Source of the DNA: an uncultured Planctomycetaceae bacterium
GTDB taxonomy: Bacteria > Planctomycetota > Planctomycetia > Planctomycetales > Planctomycetaceae
Reading direction: 5' to 3'
NCBI GenBank assembly: GCA_903861195.1
Contig: CAIOTJ010000268.1
Location: forward strand, 1 to 64,000
DNA: 64,000 nt
Shown: positions 37,506 to 46,831 of the stretch, piece after piece
How positions within the stretch are numbered: position 1 is the stretch's first letter
How the letters are laid out: each line of letters starts with the position of its first letter
Notes under the pieces: generated by a model
Databases searched by the model: none
What the model was told of the DNA's origin: nothing
The model's input: only the letters and a program-made list of their open reading frames with translations
Position numbers and translations under genes: made by a program

Positions 37506-40211
37506 ATGCCTGCCCTTCGCTTGCTCACCAGCCTGCTGCTGACCACCCTCGCGGCTCCGCTGCTGATGGCCGCCGAACCGGTCGATCCCACCCGGTTGGA
37601 AACCACACCGCTGGTGACCGGTCTGCGTCAACCGATGGAATTGGCAATTGCTCCCAATGGCGACGTTTTTTTCATCGAGCTGGAGGGCAAGCTGAAGGTC
37701 TGGAGCCCCAAGACCCAAGCTGTCCGGCTGGTGGGTGAACTCAAGGTCACCACCGAGCAGGAAAATGGACTGATTGGTCTGGCCCTCGATCCCCGATTTG
37801 AACAGACGCAGTGGGTCTATCTGCAGTACTCGCCCCCCAACTTCACGGGGCAGCATATCAGTCGTTTCACTCTGGTCGAGGGGCAGCTCGATCTCGTCTC
37901 CGAGAAGCTGTTGCTGAAATACGAAGAGCAGCGGCGGGAGTGCTGTCATCACGCGGGCTCGATGCAGTTTGGTCCCAATGGGGATCTCTTCATTGGCACC
38001 GGCGACAACACCAACCCATTCAACGATTCGCAGAGTTACGCCCCAATCGACGAACGGCCCGGTCGCGAGCCCTGGGATGCCCAGAAATCGTCCGCCAACA
38101 CGAACAGCTACAACGGCAAGATCCTGCGGATCCGCCCGACCCCCGAGGGAGGCTACGAGATTCCCGAGGGAAATCTCTTCCCCCGCGACGGCTCACAGGG
38201 GCGACCCGAGATCTACGTAATGGGCTGCAGGAATCCGTGGCGCATCAACGTCGACCCGGCCACTGGCTACCTCTATTGGGGAGACGTCGGACCTGATGCC
38301 CAAGGAGAGGGGCCCCGTGGTCCCCGGGGTTATGACGAGGTCAACCAGGCACGGAAAGCTGGAAACTTCGGCTGGCCCTACTTCATTGCCAACAATCAGG
38401 CCTATGCGTGGGTCAACTTCGCCACCGGTGAAGTCGGTGCGAAGTTCGATCCTGTCGCCCCTGTCAACAATTCCCCCAACAACACCGGGGTGAAGACGCT
38501 TCCCCCCGCACAACCCGCGTTCCTCTACTATCCGTATGCCGCCTCCCCCGAGTTCCCCGATCTCGGAACCGGGGGCCGCACTGCCTGTGCCGGTCCGGTC
38601 TACCATTTCGATCCGACCAACAAAGCACCGGGGAAATTCCCCGTCGAGTACGACAACTGCCTGTTCATCTACGAATGGTCCCGCAACTGGATCAAGGTCG
38701 TTCATCTGGATGACCAGCAGAACATTGCAAAAGTCGAGTCTTTCCTCCCCCAGCAGCGCTTCGTCCGCCCGATCGACATGGCGTTTGGGAGTGATGGAGC
38801 GATGTACCTCATCGAGTACGGTGAAACTTGGGGGTTGAATACCGACGCCCGCCTGGTACGCATCGATTACATTGCCGGGAACCGCACCCCGGTCGCCGTC
38901 GCGGCCGCAGAGAACAACATCGGCAAACACCCTCTCGCGGTGAAACTCACCAGCCAAGGGTCTCTCGACAAAGATGCCGAAGACACGCTGGCCTACGAAT
39001 GGCGTCTGATCCAGGCGACGAACCCGACCGCCAGTCCCAAGGTTCTCTCGACCGAACCCAACCCGACCATCACGATCGAGCAGCCCGGTGTCTACAACCT
39101 GGAACTGGTGGTGACCGACAATCATGGTGCCAGCCGGTCGGCTGTCGTGCCCGTCGTCGTGGGAAATGCCCGTCCGACAATTCGCTTTCTGCATCCTCAG
39201 CCGGGAGATTTCTTCGACCCCTCCCAGCCCATCAGCTACAGCCTTGAGGTGGATGATGCCGAAGATGGCACGAACGACTTCGATGCCGTCGAGCAGCAGG
39301 ACAAGAGGCCGATCGATCCCGCTTCGCCGGGGCGTGTTTCGCTGAATGCGGTGTTCACAACCGGGCCACTTCCCTCGGCGAATGGAGCAGCAGCCGAGGA
39401 CCAGGGACCGGCGGGAATGAAACGGATGAAACGCAGCGACTGCTTCAACTGCCATGCGGTCGACCAACCCCGTGTGGGTCCTCCACTGCTCGAAGTGGCC
39501 AAGAAATACCGTGGCAAAGATGGGGCGCTCGAGGCCTCGGTGGAGCGTGTGCTGAAGGGGTCCACCGGGGCTTGGGGAAAGATCCCGATGATTCCCCACT
39601 CGCAACACACGGTCGACGAGGTGCGCGAGATGGTGCAGTGGATCTACAGCCTTGAGCCCTCGGGTCTGGTTCGGGTCTTCGAGGGTTTCAATGGAGAGAT
39701 TCCGGTCAGTGCCGAAGAAGCTGCCAAGCCGGGCTACTACCGGCTGGAAGCCACCTATGTCGACCGCGGTGTAGGGGACATCCCCCCGTTGAACAACTCG
39801 GCCATGCTCGTCCTGCGACGCCGGTTGGTCGACGCCGAGACCGCCGATGAAATCCGCGGTCCACAGAAGCTCGCATCCGGGACCGCGCATGGCGGCGCCT
39901 TCATAGGGGCCATCAACCACGATCACCTGCTGCGGTTCAACCAGATCACTCTCGACAAGGTGAAAAAGCTGAAGTTGCGGGTCGCCTCGGCTGGTGCAGG
40001 AGGAACGATCGAAATCCGTCGTAACGCCCCCGATGGTGAGTTGCTGGCCTCGGTCCCTGTGGAGGTGAACGGCGAATGGGAGAAGTGGTACGAGAAGACG
40101 GTCGAGGTCAAGCCGGCCACCGGACGCTGCGATCTGTTCGTCCGGTTCGTCAACCCGCAGAACCGCAATGCACTGATGAACCTCGACTCGATTGACTTCC
40201 AGCCGGAATAA
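37506..40211 (+). CDS. PQQ-dependent sugar dehydrogenase-PKD-cytochrome c fusion, exported
   Basis: 901 residues with a signal peptide (about 1-22). Domain order: glucose/sorbosone dehydrogenase propeller (about 30-460; LVTGLRQPMELAIAPNGDVF, LIGLALDPRF, GCRNPWRINVDPATG), a PKD-like beta-sandwich (about 465-550; HPLAVKLTSQGSLDKDAEDT), a cytochrome c region with one heme site CFNCH (about 642) and GPPLLEVAKKY, and a C-terminal CBM6-like sandwich (about 740-900). This combines quinoprotein sugar oxidation with an electron acceptor on one chain. Several planctomycete relatives use the propeller in non-catalytic settings, so activity is inference. A weak dyad or promoter must lie in the 208-base gap upstream. 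Confidence 0.92.
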   Translation: MPALRLLTSLLLTTLAAPLLMAAEPVDPTRLETTPLVTGLRQPMELAIAPNGDVFFIELEGKLKVWSPKTQAVRLVGELKVTTEQENGLIGLALDPRFEQTQWVYLQYSPPNFTGQHISRFTLVEGQLDLVSEKLLLKYEEQRRECCHHAGSMQFGPNGDLFIGTGDNTNPFNDSQSYAPIDERPGREPWDAQKSSANTNSYNGKILRIRPTPEGGYEIPEGNLFPRDGSQGRPEIYVMGCRNPWRINVDPATGYLYWGDVGPDAQGEGPRGPRGYDEVNQARKAGNFGWPYFIANNQAYAWVNFATGEVGAKFDPVAPVNNSPNNTGVKTLPPAQPAFLYYPYAASPEFPDLGTGGRTACAGPVYHFDPTNKAPGKFPVEYDNCLFIYEWSRNWIKVVHLDDQQNIAKVESFLPQQRFVRPIDMAFGSDGAMYLIEYGETWGLNTDARLVRIDYIAGNRTPVAVAAAENNIGKHPLAVKLTSQGSLDKDAEDTLAYEWRLIQATNPTASPKVLSTEPNPTITIEQPGVYNLELVVTDNHGASRSAVVPVVVGNARPTIRFLHPQPGDFFDPSQPISYSLEVDDAEDGTNDFDAVEQQDKRPIDPASPGRVSLNAVFTTGPLPSANGAAAEDQGPAGMKRMKRSDCFNCHAVDQPRVGPPLLEVAKKYRGKDGALEASVERVLKGSTGAWGKIPMIPHSQHTVDEVREMVQWIYSLEPSGLVRVFEGFNGEIPVSAEEAAKPGYYRLEATYVDRGVGDIPPLNNSAMLVLRRRLVDAETADEIRGPQKLASGTAHGGAFIGAINHDHLLRFNQITLDKVKKLKLRVASAGAGGTIEIRRNAPDGELLASVPVEVNGEWEKWYEKTVEVKPATGRCDLFVRFVNPQNRNALMNLDSIDFQPE

Positions 40212-40674
40212 TTATCACGTGCGGTGAGTCCCTGTTGTCTTGGCCATCGAGTCACATGGGAGCTTTCCCCCGGGTGACGCAGGGCAGGTTTCTGTTCCGC
40301 GCGTTTGGCGACGACTTTGGATTTCGAACTGATTTGGGTGGGGCCGGTAACTCGGCTCGGCTCGGTCCGGTACTCTGCCCAAACTCTGCTCCGGACTGCC
40401 CAGGCAACCGCGTAAAAATGCAGCCTAAATATACTTGCAAAATGTATGCAAAAGTGTAACGTAGTCAAACTGTGGAATGACGCGGATGTGGGGCTGTCGA
40501 CGAAGTGGCCTGAGACACCTTCCTGCTCCGCCCCTCCGCCCTGCCGAACCGAAGCGGCAATCAGCATCGCGTCTTGGCCTGACGGGCAGTCCTGTTGAAT
40601 GGGAGTGGTTTCAGGGTTTGGAACCAATCCGGCAAAACTGCTTTTGGGTCGGTTTTCCTGGGAGTCAGAACCTG
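40212..40674. other. Intergenic region, nothing recognised
   Basis: About 460 bases between the dehydrogenase and the small exported LRR-like gene on the same strand. Short frames only; no hairpin or repeat stood out. It probably holds the promoter of the LRR-like gene and its two downstream partners. Confidence 0.5.
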
Positions 40675-41217
40675 ATGTTTGTACCCTCAGAAGTGAGGCC
40701 CTGTGGGGCCGCGGGCTGCCTGCTATTCGGCCTGTGGATGGTGAGTCAGGTAACCATTAGCTGGTCTCCTGTGGTTCGGGCTGCCCCTGGGGAGGTGAGA
40801 GAGGTGGAACCCCTCTCTTCGGGAGACACGGTAGCGCTGGCGCTGTGCAGGCAGCAGCTGAGCATCCGACAACTGGCTGAGTCGATCCCCGATGGGGTCT
40901 CGCTCTGGCTCGACCTTGAGGGAAGCCTTCTTGATCCGCAGGCATTTGCCTGGCTGGGAGACCTGGGGTCTCTGGAGGAGTTGTCTCTTGTTGGAACCGG
41001 AATTGGTGATCGGCAGTTGCAGCAGGTGTGTCAGGCACCCCGCTTGAAGAGACTCGATCTTCGGGGCGCTCCTATTACCAAAGCGGCTGTGCCCATCTTG
41101 GCGGGGGTTCCCGAACTACGTTGGCTTGATGTGCGGGGAACGATTCTAAGACGGACTGACGTCGCACCGCTCGAAGTGCTTCTGCCGGAGTTGTCCATTC
41201 TGTGCGATCAACCCTGA
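40675..41217 (+). CDS. Small exported leucine-rich-repeat-like protein
   Basis: 180 residues from ATG 40675 with a signal peptide (CGAAGCLLFGLWMVSQVTIS). The second half has three or four loose leucine-rich units: WLGDLGSLEELSLVGTGIG, LQQVCQAPRLKRLDLRGAPI, VPILAGVPELRWLDVRGTIL. LRR modules bind proteins. The internal ATG is chosen over a longer frame because it opens the signal peptide. It is the first gene of a group with the next two, 99 and then -1 bases apart. Confidence 0.8.
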   Translation: MFVPSEVRPCGAAGCLLFGLWMVSQVTISWSPVVRAAPGEVREVEPLSSGDTVALALCRQQLSIRQLAESIPDGVSLWLDLEGSLLDPQAFAWLGDLGSLEELSLVGTGIGDRQLQQVCQAPRLKRLDLRGAPITKAAVPILAGVPELRWLDVRGTILRRTDVAPLEVLLPELSILCDQP

Positions 41218-41316
41218 TCGATCACGCCGAGGAAGCGGGGGAGCACCCGGTTCCTCGGCAATTCCTGCAGCTTCGCCACAAGAGCCTCGAGTGCCACAGA
41301 TCGGCGGAATCGACCT

Positions 41317-42078
41317 ATGAAACGTCGGCGTTCCCGGAAACTGCCAGTCATTTCAGAGCAGGCCTCTTCCCTGCGCGAAGGTGTCCGACTGTTTACCGAG
41401 AAGGTACAACCTCCTGTCGGGCGCCCTCCGGTCGTGACTCCTCAGCCAGGAGGCCTTGGTTCTAAAGAAATGCGAAGCAGGTTTTGGCGACTTTTCAATC
41501 TGCAGCACTGGCTGTGGGGTTGTGATGTTCGACATGTCGTGGGCAATCGCCTAATCCAGATGGGGCTGCAGAGAATTCCGGCTCCCCCCGGATTTCGTTC
41601 TCCCAGCGTCTATCTGCAGTCGCTGCCGCGGGGTCGGACAGTCATCCTGCGTGGCTTCGGAACCGTCATCGCCGAAGCGGGAATTGGGGCGGTGTTCCTT
41701 TCGCGTTACCTTCCGTTTCCTGAGTGGATGCCCGAATTTGACCCCGGGGTCGACCACAGAAGGTTGCCGTTTGTCCCCGAACAGTTGCCTCCCCGCGTCC
41801 TGCCCTCGCCGAGTGAAATGGTCGTGGTTCGGGACCTCGTCGTGCAGCTGCTGCAGTGGATTGCCGAATGGGAACAGGCTGCCATCGAGCAGTTGGGGCC
41901 GATCGATCGAGATCGCAGCATCTTGGATTGGTCTCCCCGGGGGACCGAGTTTTCAGCAGCCACGCTTCCCGCGATCTGGCGACAACTGGTGGGGCGAATG
42001 GAAGCGGCTCCCTCCCAGAGTCTCGCATGGTTCGACCGAGATGCCGTGACTCCGGTGGCGAGGCCAGTGGTGGCCTGA
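41317..42078 (+). CDS. Hypothetical protein in front of the prepilin-peptidase-like gene
   Basis: 253 residues. A very basic N-terminus (MKRRRSRK) leads into an unstructured stretch and then a conserved-looking core (FWRLFNLQHWLWGCDVRHVV, RTVILRGFGTVIAEAGIGAV, LPFPEWMPEFDPGVDHRRLP). No membrane helix and no known motif. The stop codon TGA overlaps the ATG of the next gene (TGATG), implying translational coupling, so a functional link with the membrane protein downstream is likely. I do not recognise the family. Confidence 0.82.
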   Translation: MKRRRSRKLPVISEQASSLREGVRLFTEKVQPPVGRPPVVTPQPGGLGSKEMRSRFWRLFNLQHWLWGCDVRHVVGNRLIQMGLQRIPAPPGFRSPSVYLQSLPRGRTVILRGFGTVIAEAGIGAVFLSRYLPFPEWMPEFDPGVDHRRLPFVPEQLPPRVLPSPSEMVVVRDLVVQLLQWIAEWEQAAIEQLGPIDRDRSILDWSPRGTEFSAATLPAIWRQLVGRMEAAPSQSLAWFDRDAVTPVARPVVA

Positions 42079-43589
42079 TGACGCCTGATTCCCGTCGGTT
42101 AAGTGACCTCCAGCGCGCTGGCACTGCTCCCGATCTCTGGCGTCAGTCGACGATCGGAGAACTCGTGATTCAGGCTGCAATGGCCTCGGGGGCATTAGCT
42201 GCGTTGCGGTGGCTGCCCGAAGTTCTGTGGGGGCAGGGATGTTCCGCCCTGATTCCGGTGTTGGCCGCCGCCTGGATCGTCTGTCGGGGAGCCGGAGTGG
42301 CGCGCTCCCGCTTGGCTACAGCGACCACCCAACTGGCGGGGGCGGCTCTATGGCTGGCGCTGGCTCAGCCGCTCGAACCCAGGTCTCCCGAGACGTTTCT
42401 TCTGCGGGGATTGTTCTCGATGCGCAGCCTCGCCATGTGGTGGGCCCTGCTGGGGCTCTTCGATGCCATCGCCGTCGCCCGCTGGTGGTGGTGCTTTCCG
42501 GGAACACGCGCTGTACAGGAGCTGGAGCAGACCCTGCGACGCGGCCTGCTGACCATTTTCGTGCTGGCCCTGTCGGGACTGGTCCTGGGACCGTTGGTCC
42601 AGCAGTGGTGGCAGGGGCGTCAACCTCAGCCAACCTCGTACGAACTGACCGACCTCTCCACCGCCGAAGCAGGGTTTCTGCTGCTGCTTTCCACCCTTTC
42701 GGCTCTTTGGTTTGCGTTCCTTGGGGCAGCCATCGGCAGCTTTCTGAATGTCGTCGCCTGGAGATTGCCTCGACACGCGACTGTGGTCCGCGGTGGTTCG
42801 CACTGTCCCAGTTGCGCACATCCCATTGAACGCCGCGACAACATCCCCCTTTGGAGCTGGTTCCGTCTCCGTGGTCGATGCCGACATTGCAACACCGCCA
42901 TCTCCGGCCGTTATCCAGTGATTGAACTGATCACGCTTGGGCTCTTTTTGCTGGTTTACTTTCGCGAGCTGATCTCTGGCGGAGCCAATCTGCCGCTCCG
43001 CAAACCGTACTTCAACGCCGGTGTCGTCTGGATTTTGTTCTATACCAAATGGGAACTGCTGGGACTGGCCTTGTTCCATGTCTGGCTGCTGGGAGTACTG
43101 CTGGTATGGTCGCTGATCGACCATGATCGCCAGGGTATCCCTCTCCGGTCGATCGCTTGGGTTTTGGTGCTGACAGCCCTCATGCTGGGGGTAATGCCCG
43201 CCTGGCAGTTGGTGCCGTGGTCATTTCCCTGGATCATCCCCAACCACCCGGTCGCCCCTCTGCAGGTGTTGGGCACTCCGGCCATCGGGCTGGCAGCCGG
43301 TCTGTTGACCGGCCTCTCGGTCACACTTGTATGGCCCCGGCTGACGGGCGAATCCTTCTCGCCTGGGACCCGGTTTAATCTGGCCGCTGCGATCGCTCTC
43401 GTCGGCTTGGGTTGGGGCTGGCAGGCCGTGGTTCCCGTCTATGTTTTGCTTTGGCCCACCTGGTTTCTATTCCGATCCCTCTGCGGACGTCCCTTTTCCG
43501 CCGTGGCCACCCTTGCCCTGCTAATCCTCTGGCATCACCTGACCTGGAACCAGTGGCCAGGCTGGTGGAGACTGCTCGTGGGGTCCTGA
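42078..43589 (+). CDS. Prepilin-peptidase-like (A24-type) membrane protein with degenerate active site
   Basis: 503 residues with about eleven membrane helices. Residues about 1-220 form an extra N-terminal membrane region. The prepilin peptidase part follows: AAIGSFLNVVAWRLPRHATV, a zinc-type CPSCAHPIERR..CRHCNTAIS and the first catalytic motif LIDHDRQGIPLRS. The second, GxGD, is absent: where it should be, the sequence is SPGTRFNLAAAIALVGLGWG. The protease needs both aspartates, so this protein is probably inactive as a peptidase. Start overlaps the preceding stop by one base. Confidence 0.9.
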   Translation: MTPDSRRLSDLQRAGTAPDLWRQSTIGELVIQAAMASGALAALRWLPEVLWGQGCSALIPVLAAAWIVCRGAGVARSRLATATTQLAGAALWLALAQPLEPRSPETFLLRGLFSMRSLAMWWALLGLFDAIAVARWWWCFPGTRAVQELEQTLRRGLLTIFVLALSGLVLGPLVQQWWQGRQPQPTSYELTDLSTAEAGFLLLLSTLSALWFAFLGAAIGSFLNVVAWRLPRHATVVRGGSHCPSCAHPIERRDNIPLWSWFRLRGRCRHCNTAISGRYPVIELITLGLFLLVYFRELISGGANLPLRKPYFNAGVVWILFYTKWELLGLALFHVWLLGVLLVWSLIDHDRQGIPLRSIAWVLVLTALMLGVMPAWQLVPWSFPWIIPNHPVAPLQVLGTPAIGLAAGLLTGLSVTLVWPRLTGESFSPGTRFNLAAAIALVGLGWGWQAVVPVYVLLWPTWFLFRSLCGRPFSAVATLALLILWHHLTWNQWPGWWRLLVGS

Positions 43590-43676
43590 ACGCGGTGCTT
43601 CCCCATTGCACGCCGAGCAGATGTCGCTGAGGTGACATAAGGGGACCGTTTCCGCAAAGCCAACGGACTGCCCCGA

Positions 43677-46040
43677 CTACTCTCGCAGCACGGGAAAGAC
43701 CTCGAATGTTTTAAGAAATACTTGCCCCTGTCGGGTGAGGGTCGGTTTGTCTCCCCACTCGCGTACGATGCCGCGGCGGCCTGGGTCAAGCGTTTCGAGC
43801 GGCATGACCGCGGTGTCGATCCGCCACGGCTCTCCCAGCACTTTCAGTTCACGCAGCTGCCGGAACAGCGCGGGAGAGACGAACGGGGTATAGCCATAGT
43901 TTCCGGGCGAGCGGTACCTGAGAATCTCCAGCCAGTTCACATACAAATGCGTGATTCCCCGGTCGTCCAGGATCTGACGAATCTCATTGGCCGTCTTCAG
44001 AGGTCGGTCCGCGTGCTCGGCAAATCCGTCCGGCCCCATCCTCGCCTCGGCTCCCACCCAGTCTTCAAAAATCGAGTGGTCGAACACGGTGTTGTAAATC
44101 ACCGGGAAACGTGCTTCGAACATCTCGGCATCACCAATCGACAGGACCCGGCTGCCTCGTGGAAGTTGCTGGTTCAAGTGCACCAGTTCCGGGGCCGTGA
44201 ACTCGGCCACAAATTTCGACGCGGAATCGAATGACTCCAGAAACCCGTTGTAGCCCCCCCAGGGACTGACTGCGAAGTTGAAGTTCATCAGCCAGACCAG
44301 TGTCGCCACGGCCCGCAGCCCGAGCCGGGCCGTCCGCCCACTCCCCCAGTCCCCCACCTGCTGCCAGAGCCAGGCCCCCCCGGCCCCCGCCAATACGGCC
44401 ACAACAGGCAACAGGGGAACCCAAAACCGGTCGAGCCGGTGGGTCAGACCCCAGACGGTGAAGAACTCCCAGCCCACCAGAACCCAGAGCCACCCAACCA
44501 CCTGGCGTGTGGAGCGAGGCCACAGCGAAAGGGGGGCGAGGGCGAACAGCCAGGGGGTCTGCCAATCGTTCCGTCCCGCCATCTCCAATAACAGTGCAAC
44601 GACGCTCGAGGGAGAAAAGTCGGTGGAACTGTGCGCCCGCCGCCATTTCTCGTTCAGCTCGGCATCCCAGTCGGCCCCCCCGAACAACGTCCACCCCAGG
44701 GGATAGACCGGGTTGCCGGTTTCCACCAGGTTCTTCAGTAGCCAAGGTCCGATGAATATGGCCAATCCTAGGGCCCAGGAACAAAGTCGAGTCGCCCACA
44801 GTTGCGACTTTCGGTTTTTGAAACCCGTGTGGAACGGCGTCGATGTTCCGTCTGCGTCAGTCGGAGTCCGAGAATCGCTCCGGACGAACGCTGTCACCGC
44901 CACAGCCGAGGGGATGACTACCGAGACCAACCCGGGGTACTTGCAGGCCATTGCTCCACCTGCGAGAGACCCCAGCCACAGCAGACAGCGGGCGTCGAGC
45001 TTGGGGAGCCGTGCGGTGCCATATTGTGTCTGTTCGGTTGCATGCGACTGTCGCCAGATCACCAACGCCAGCAGAGAGGCGGCGACATGAAAGCAGAGTG
45101 CCCCTTCGGTGTAGGCGATGGTACTGATCCGACAGGTCCAGGGACTGGTGATCCAGATGAGGCCGGCCAAGACTCCGGCTGTGGATCCAAACAGACGGCG
45201 GGCAACCGCTCCAATCGCAGCGGCTGTCAGAACGCCGTACAGGGACAGAACCAGCTTTCCTGCCACTGCACCGCGATACCAATCGTTCCGCACAATCATC
45301 GACCACAGTGTGAGCATCTCGGTCGCGAAGGGGAAGCTGGTATAGACGTTATGAGGCAACCAGTGGATTCGTCCCGCCTGCAGGTACTCGCGGGGACCCT
45401 GAAAGTGGTATTCATTCACATCGAAATCGTAGGAGGGCAACAGGGCCCCCAAGGCGATCACGAGCACGAACGGAGCGGCTATCCACCAACTCCAGTATTG
45501 AGTGCCCGTCTCCCGTGGGGTGAGAATTCCTTCGCCCGTTAAAGTGCAGGAACGTCCAGGCCAAAGGGCAAATACCCATCCCAGCAGTGAGGCCCCCACG
45601 ATCATCGGACGCGACATCAGGCCGAACCATCCGCACCCCAGCGTCAAGACCGAGAGCCATGACAGTCCCAGTCCCACATTCAGTACCAGCTGTTCGCACC
45701 ACCCCGCGGCAGGAGGGACGCCCATCCAGCGGCATGCCGCCCGTCCCCAACCCCAGGCGCAGATCCAGGCCATGAAGGCCACCCCCAACAGGTCCATTCT
45801 ATCGGAGAGTTGGTGCCAGCCCGGCCCCCCGGGGCGCGGTTGGGGGAGGAAGACCCCAGAGATCAATTCGGGAGCCAGCAATCCCAGCGACAGCCGGTCA
45901 ATCTCACCGTTATTTGACAGGGGGGTGAGGCAGAACCAAACGAGGAAGAGGGTCAGCCAGAGTGTTGAAATCACCCCCGGCACAACTCCCGTCCAGAGAG
46001 CGACCGGAGCGTGGCGTTGCTGGACGACCGGGCGAGTCAT
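43677..46040 (-). CDS. Glycosyltransferase-39-like polytopic membrane protein
   Basis: 787 residues with a dozen or more membrane helices and a C-terminal extracytoplasmic domain of about 200 residues. The first large loop carries SYDFDVNEYHFQGPREYLQA, like the acidic D-x-D/E site of GT-C enzymes (PMT/GT39, ArnT). Helices such as AAIGAVARRLFGSTAGVLAG follow. GT-C enzymes transfer sugars from polyprenyl phosphate to proteins or lipids on the outer face. ATG 46040 overlaps the preceding gene's TGA as ATGA, so this is the second gene after mfnB-like. A longer upstream frame lies inside that gene and was rejected. Confidence 0.82.
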   Translation of the reverse strand: MTRPVVQQRHAPVALWTGVVPGVISTLWLTLFLVWFCLTPLSNNGEIDRLSLGLLAPELISGVFLPQPRPGGPGWHQLSDRMDLLGVAFMAWICAWGWGRAACRWMGVPPAAGWCEQLVLNVGLGLSWLSVLTLGCGWFGLMSRPMIVGASLLGWVFALWPGRSCTLTGEGILTPRETGTQYWSWWIAAPFVLVIALGALLPSYDFDVNEYHFQGPREYLQAGRIHWLPHNVYTSFPFATEMLTLWSMIVRNDWYRGAVAGKLVLSLYGVLTAAAIGAVARRLFGSTAGVLAGLIWITSPWTCRISTIAYTEGALCFHVAASLLALVIWRQSHATEQTQYGTARLPKLDARCLLWLGSLAGGAMACKYPGLVSVVIPSAVAVTAFVRSDSRTPTDADGTSTPFHTGFKNRKSQLWATRLCSWALGLAIFIGPWLLKNLVETGNPVYPLGWTLFGGADWDAELNEKWRRAHSSTDFSPSSVVALLLEMAGRNDWQTPWLFALAPLSLWPRSTRQVVGWLWVLVGWEFFTVWGLTHRLDRFWVPLLPVVAVLAGAGGAWLWQQVGDWGSGRTARLGLRAVATLVWLMNFNFAVSPWGGYNGFLESFDSASKFVAEFTAPELVHLNQQLPRGSRVLSIGDAEMFEARFPVIYNTVFDHSIFEDWVGAEARMGPDGFAEHADRPLKTANEIRQILDDRGITHLYVNWLEILRYRSPGNYGYTPFVSPALFRQLRELKVLGEPWRIDTAVMPLETLDPGRRGIVREWGDKPTLTRQGQVFLKTFEVFPVLRE

Positions 46041-46831
46041 GTGTTCACGGAGGTCAGGGGGGAAGTTTCCTGCAAGACGGTCCGGGCTGGATCCGGTCTG
46101 GGGAGTGGGGCTCTGAGCGATTCGCGAAACCGTTCCAGTGCCCGGGTACACAGCGTTCCAGAGCGGTCGCCATCCGCACACGCGGCCGAGCGAATTCCCA
46201 CAATTTCGGGACCAACTCGCCGCAGCAGTGGGATGTCGGCTATTGTCAGACGCCCTGCCAGGGCGAGAGACAGCCCCAGTTCAAGAGCCCTGGCGTGTAA
46301 TGTCTGTAATTGATCTTCCGAAAGGCAGCTGGTGAGGCCCGGGCCCTGTTTCCCCCAGGTGTCGATCAACACTCCCGAGCATCCCAGATGTCGAGCGATG
46401 CCCCAGAGATCTCCTGGGAAAGGGCTACGGGCGGCGGCGAAATCGGCATAGGTTGCCAGGATCCAGGCTGGGGGAGCGAGTTCCACCAGTGACGTGTTCT
46501 GTCGGTGATGATCGGCGAATCGTCGCTGCAGTCGGTCCAGTTGGGTCGCCACGTCCTGCGGCGTCAGCCCTGCCACCCCGACTTTGAGAAACCGAATTTC
46601 CGTCGGCAGCTCCGGGAGTGGCCGGTTGTCCGGCCATTCCGCCAGTTCCCCCAGGGCGATACTCAGCGGTGGAGCGTTGGGGGTGCCCGACACGCGTTGG
46701 GCGATTTGGGCGAGCACATCGGCGGCGGCCATACCCAGCGCGCCTTGCGACGGCTCCTTGACGTCCAGGATGCCGCACCCTCCTGCGCAAGCTACCTGAA
46801 CCTCGGCCACCGACCGCACGCTGACGAGCAA
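46037..46831 (-). CDS. MfnB-like (5-formylfuran-3-yl)methyl phosphate synthase
   Basis: 264 residues from an in-frame TTG at 46831; another TTG start 90 bases upstream is possible. MfnB converts two glyceraldehyde-3-phosphates to the furan precursor of methanofuran, the C1 carrier of the tetrahydromethanopterin pathway. Catalytic residues known from the Methanocaldococcus enzyme have counterparts: Lys25 (GILDVKEP), Lys83 (IRFLKVG), Asp157 and Lys161 (LIDTWGKQG). Planctomycetes are known to encode this C1 pathway. The start overlap with a GT39-like gene (ATGA) is unusual. About 25 extra C-terminal residues are present; no other methanofuran gene is in the window. Confidence 0.82.
   Translation of the reverse strand: MLVSVRSVAEVQVACAGGCGILDVKEPSQGALGMAAADVLAQIAQRVSGTPNAPPLSIALGELAEWPDNRPLPELPTEIRFLKVGVAGLTPQDVATQLDRLQRRFADHHRQNTSLVELAPPAWILATYADFAAARSPFPGDLWGIARHLGCSGVLIDTWGKQGPGLTSCLSEDQLQTLHARALELGLSLALAGRLTIADIPLLRRVGPEIVGIRSAACADGDRSGTLCTRALERFRESLRAPLPRPDPARTVLQETSPLTSVNT

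Noticed and set aside
38193-39926. 577-codon minus-strand frame inside the sugar dehydrogenase
   Set aside because: Antisense shadow; the plus-strand product has strong domain motifs over the same bases.
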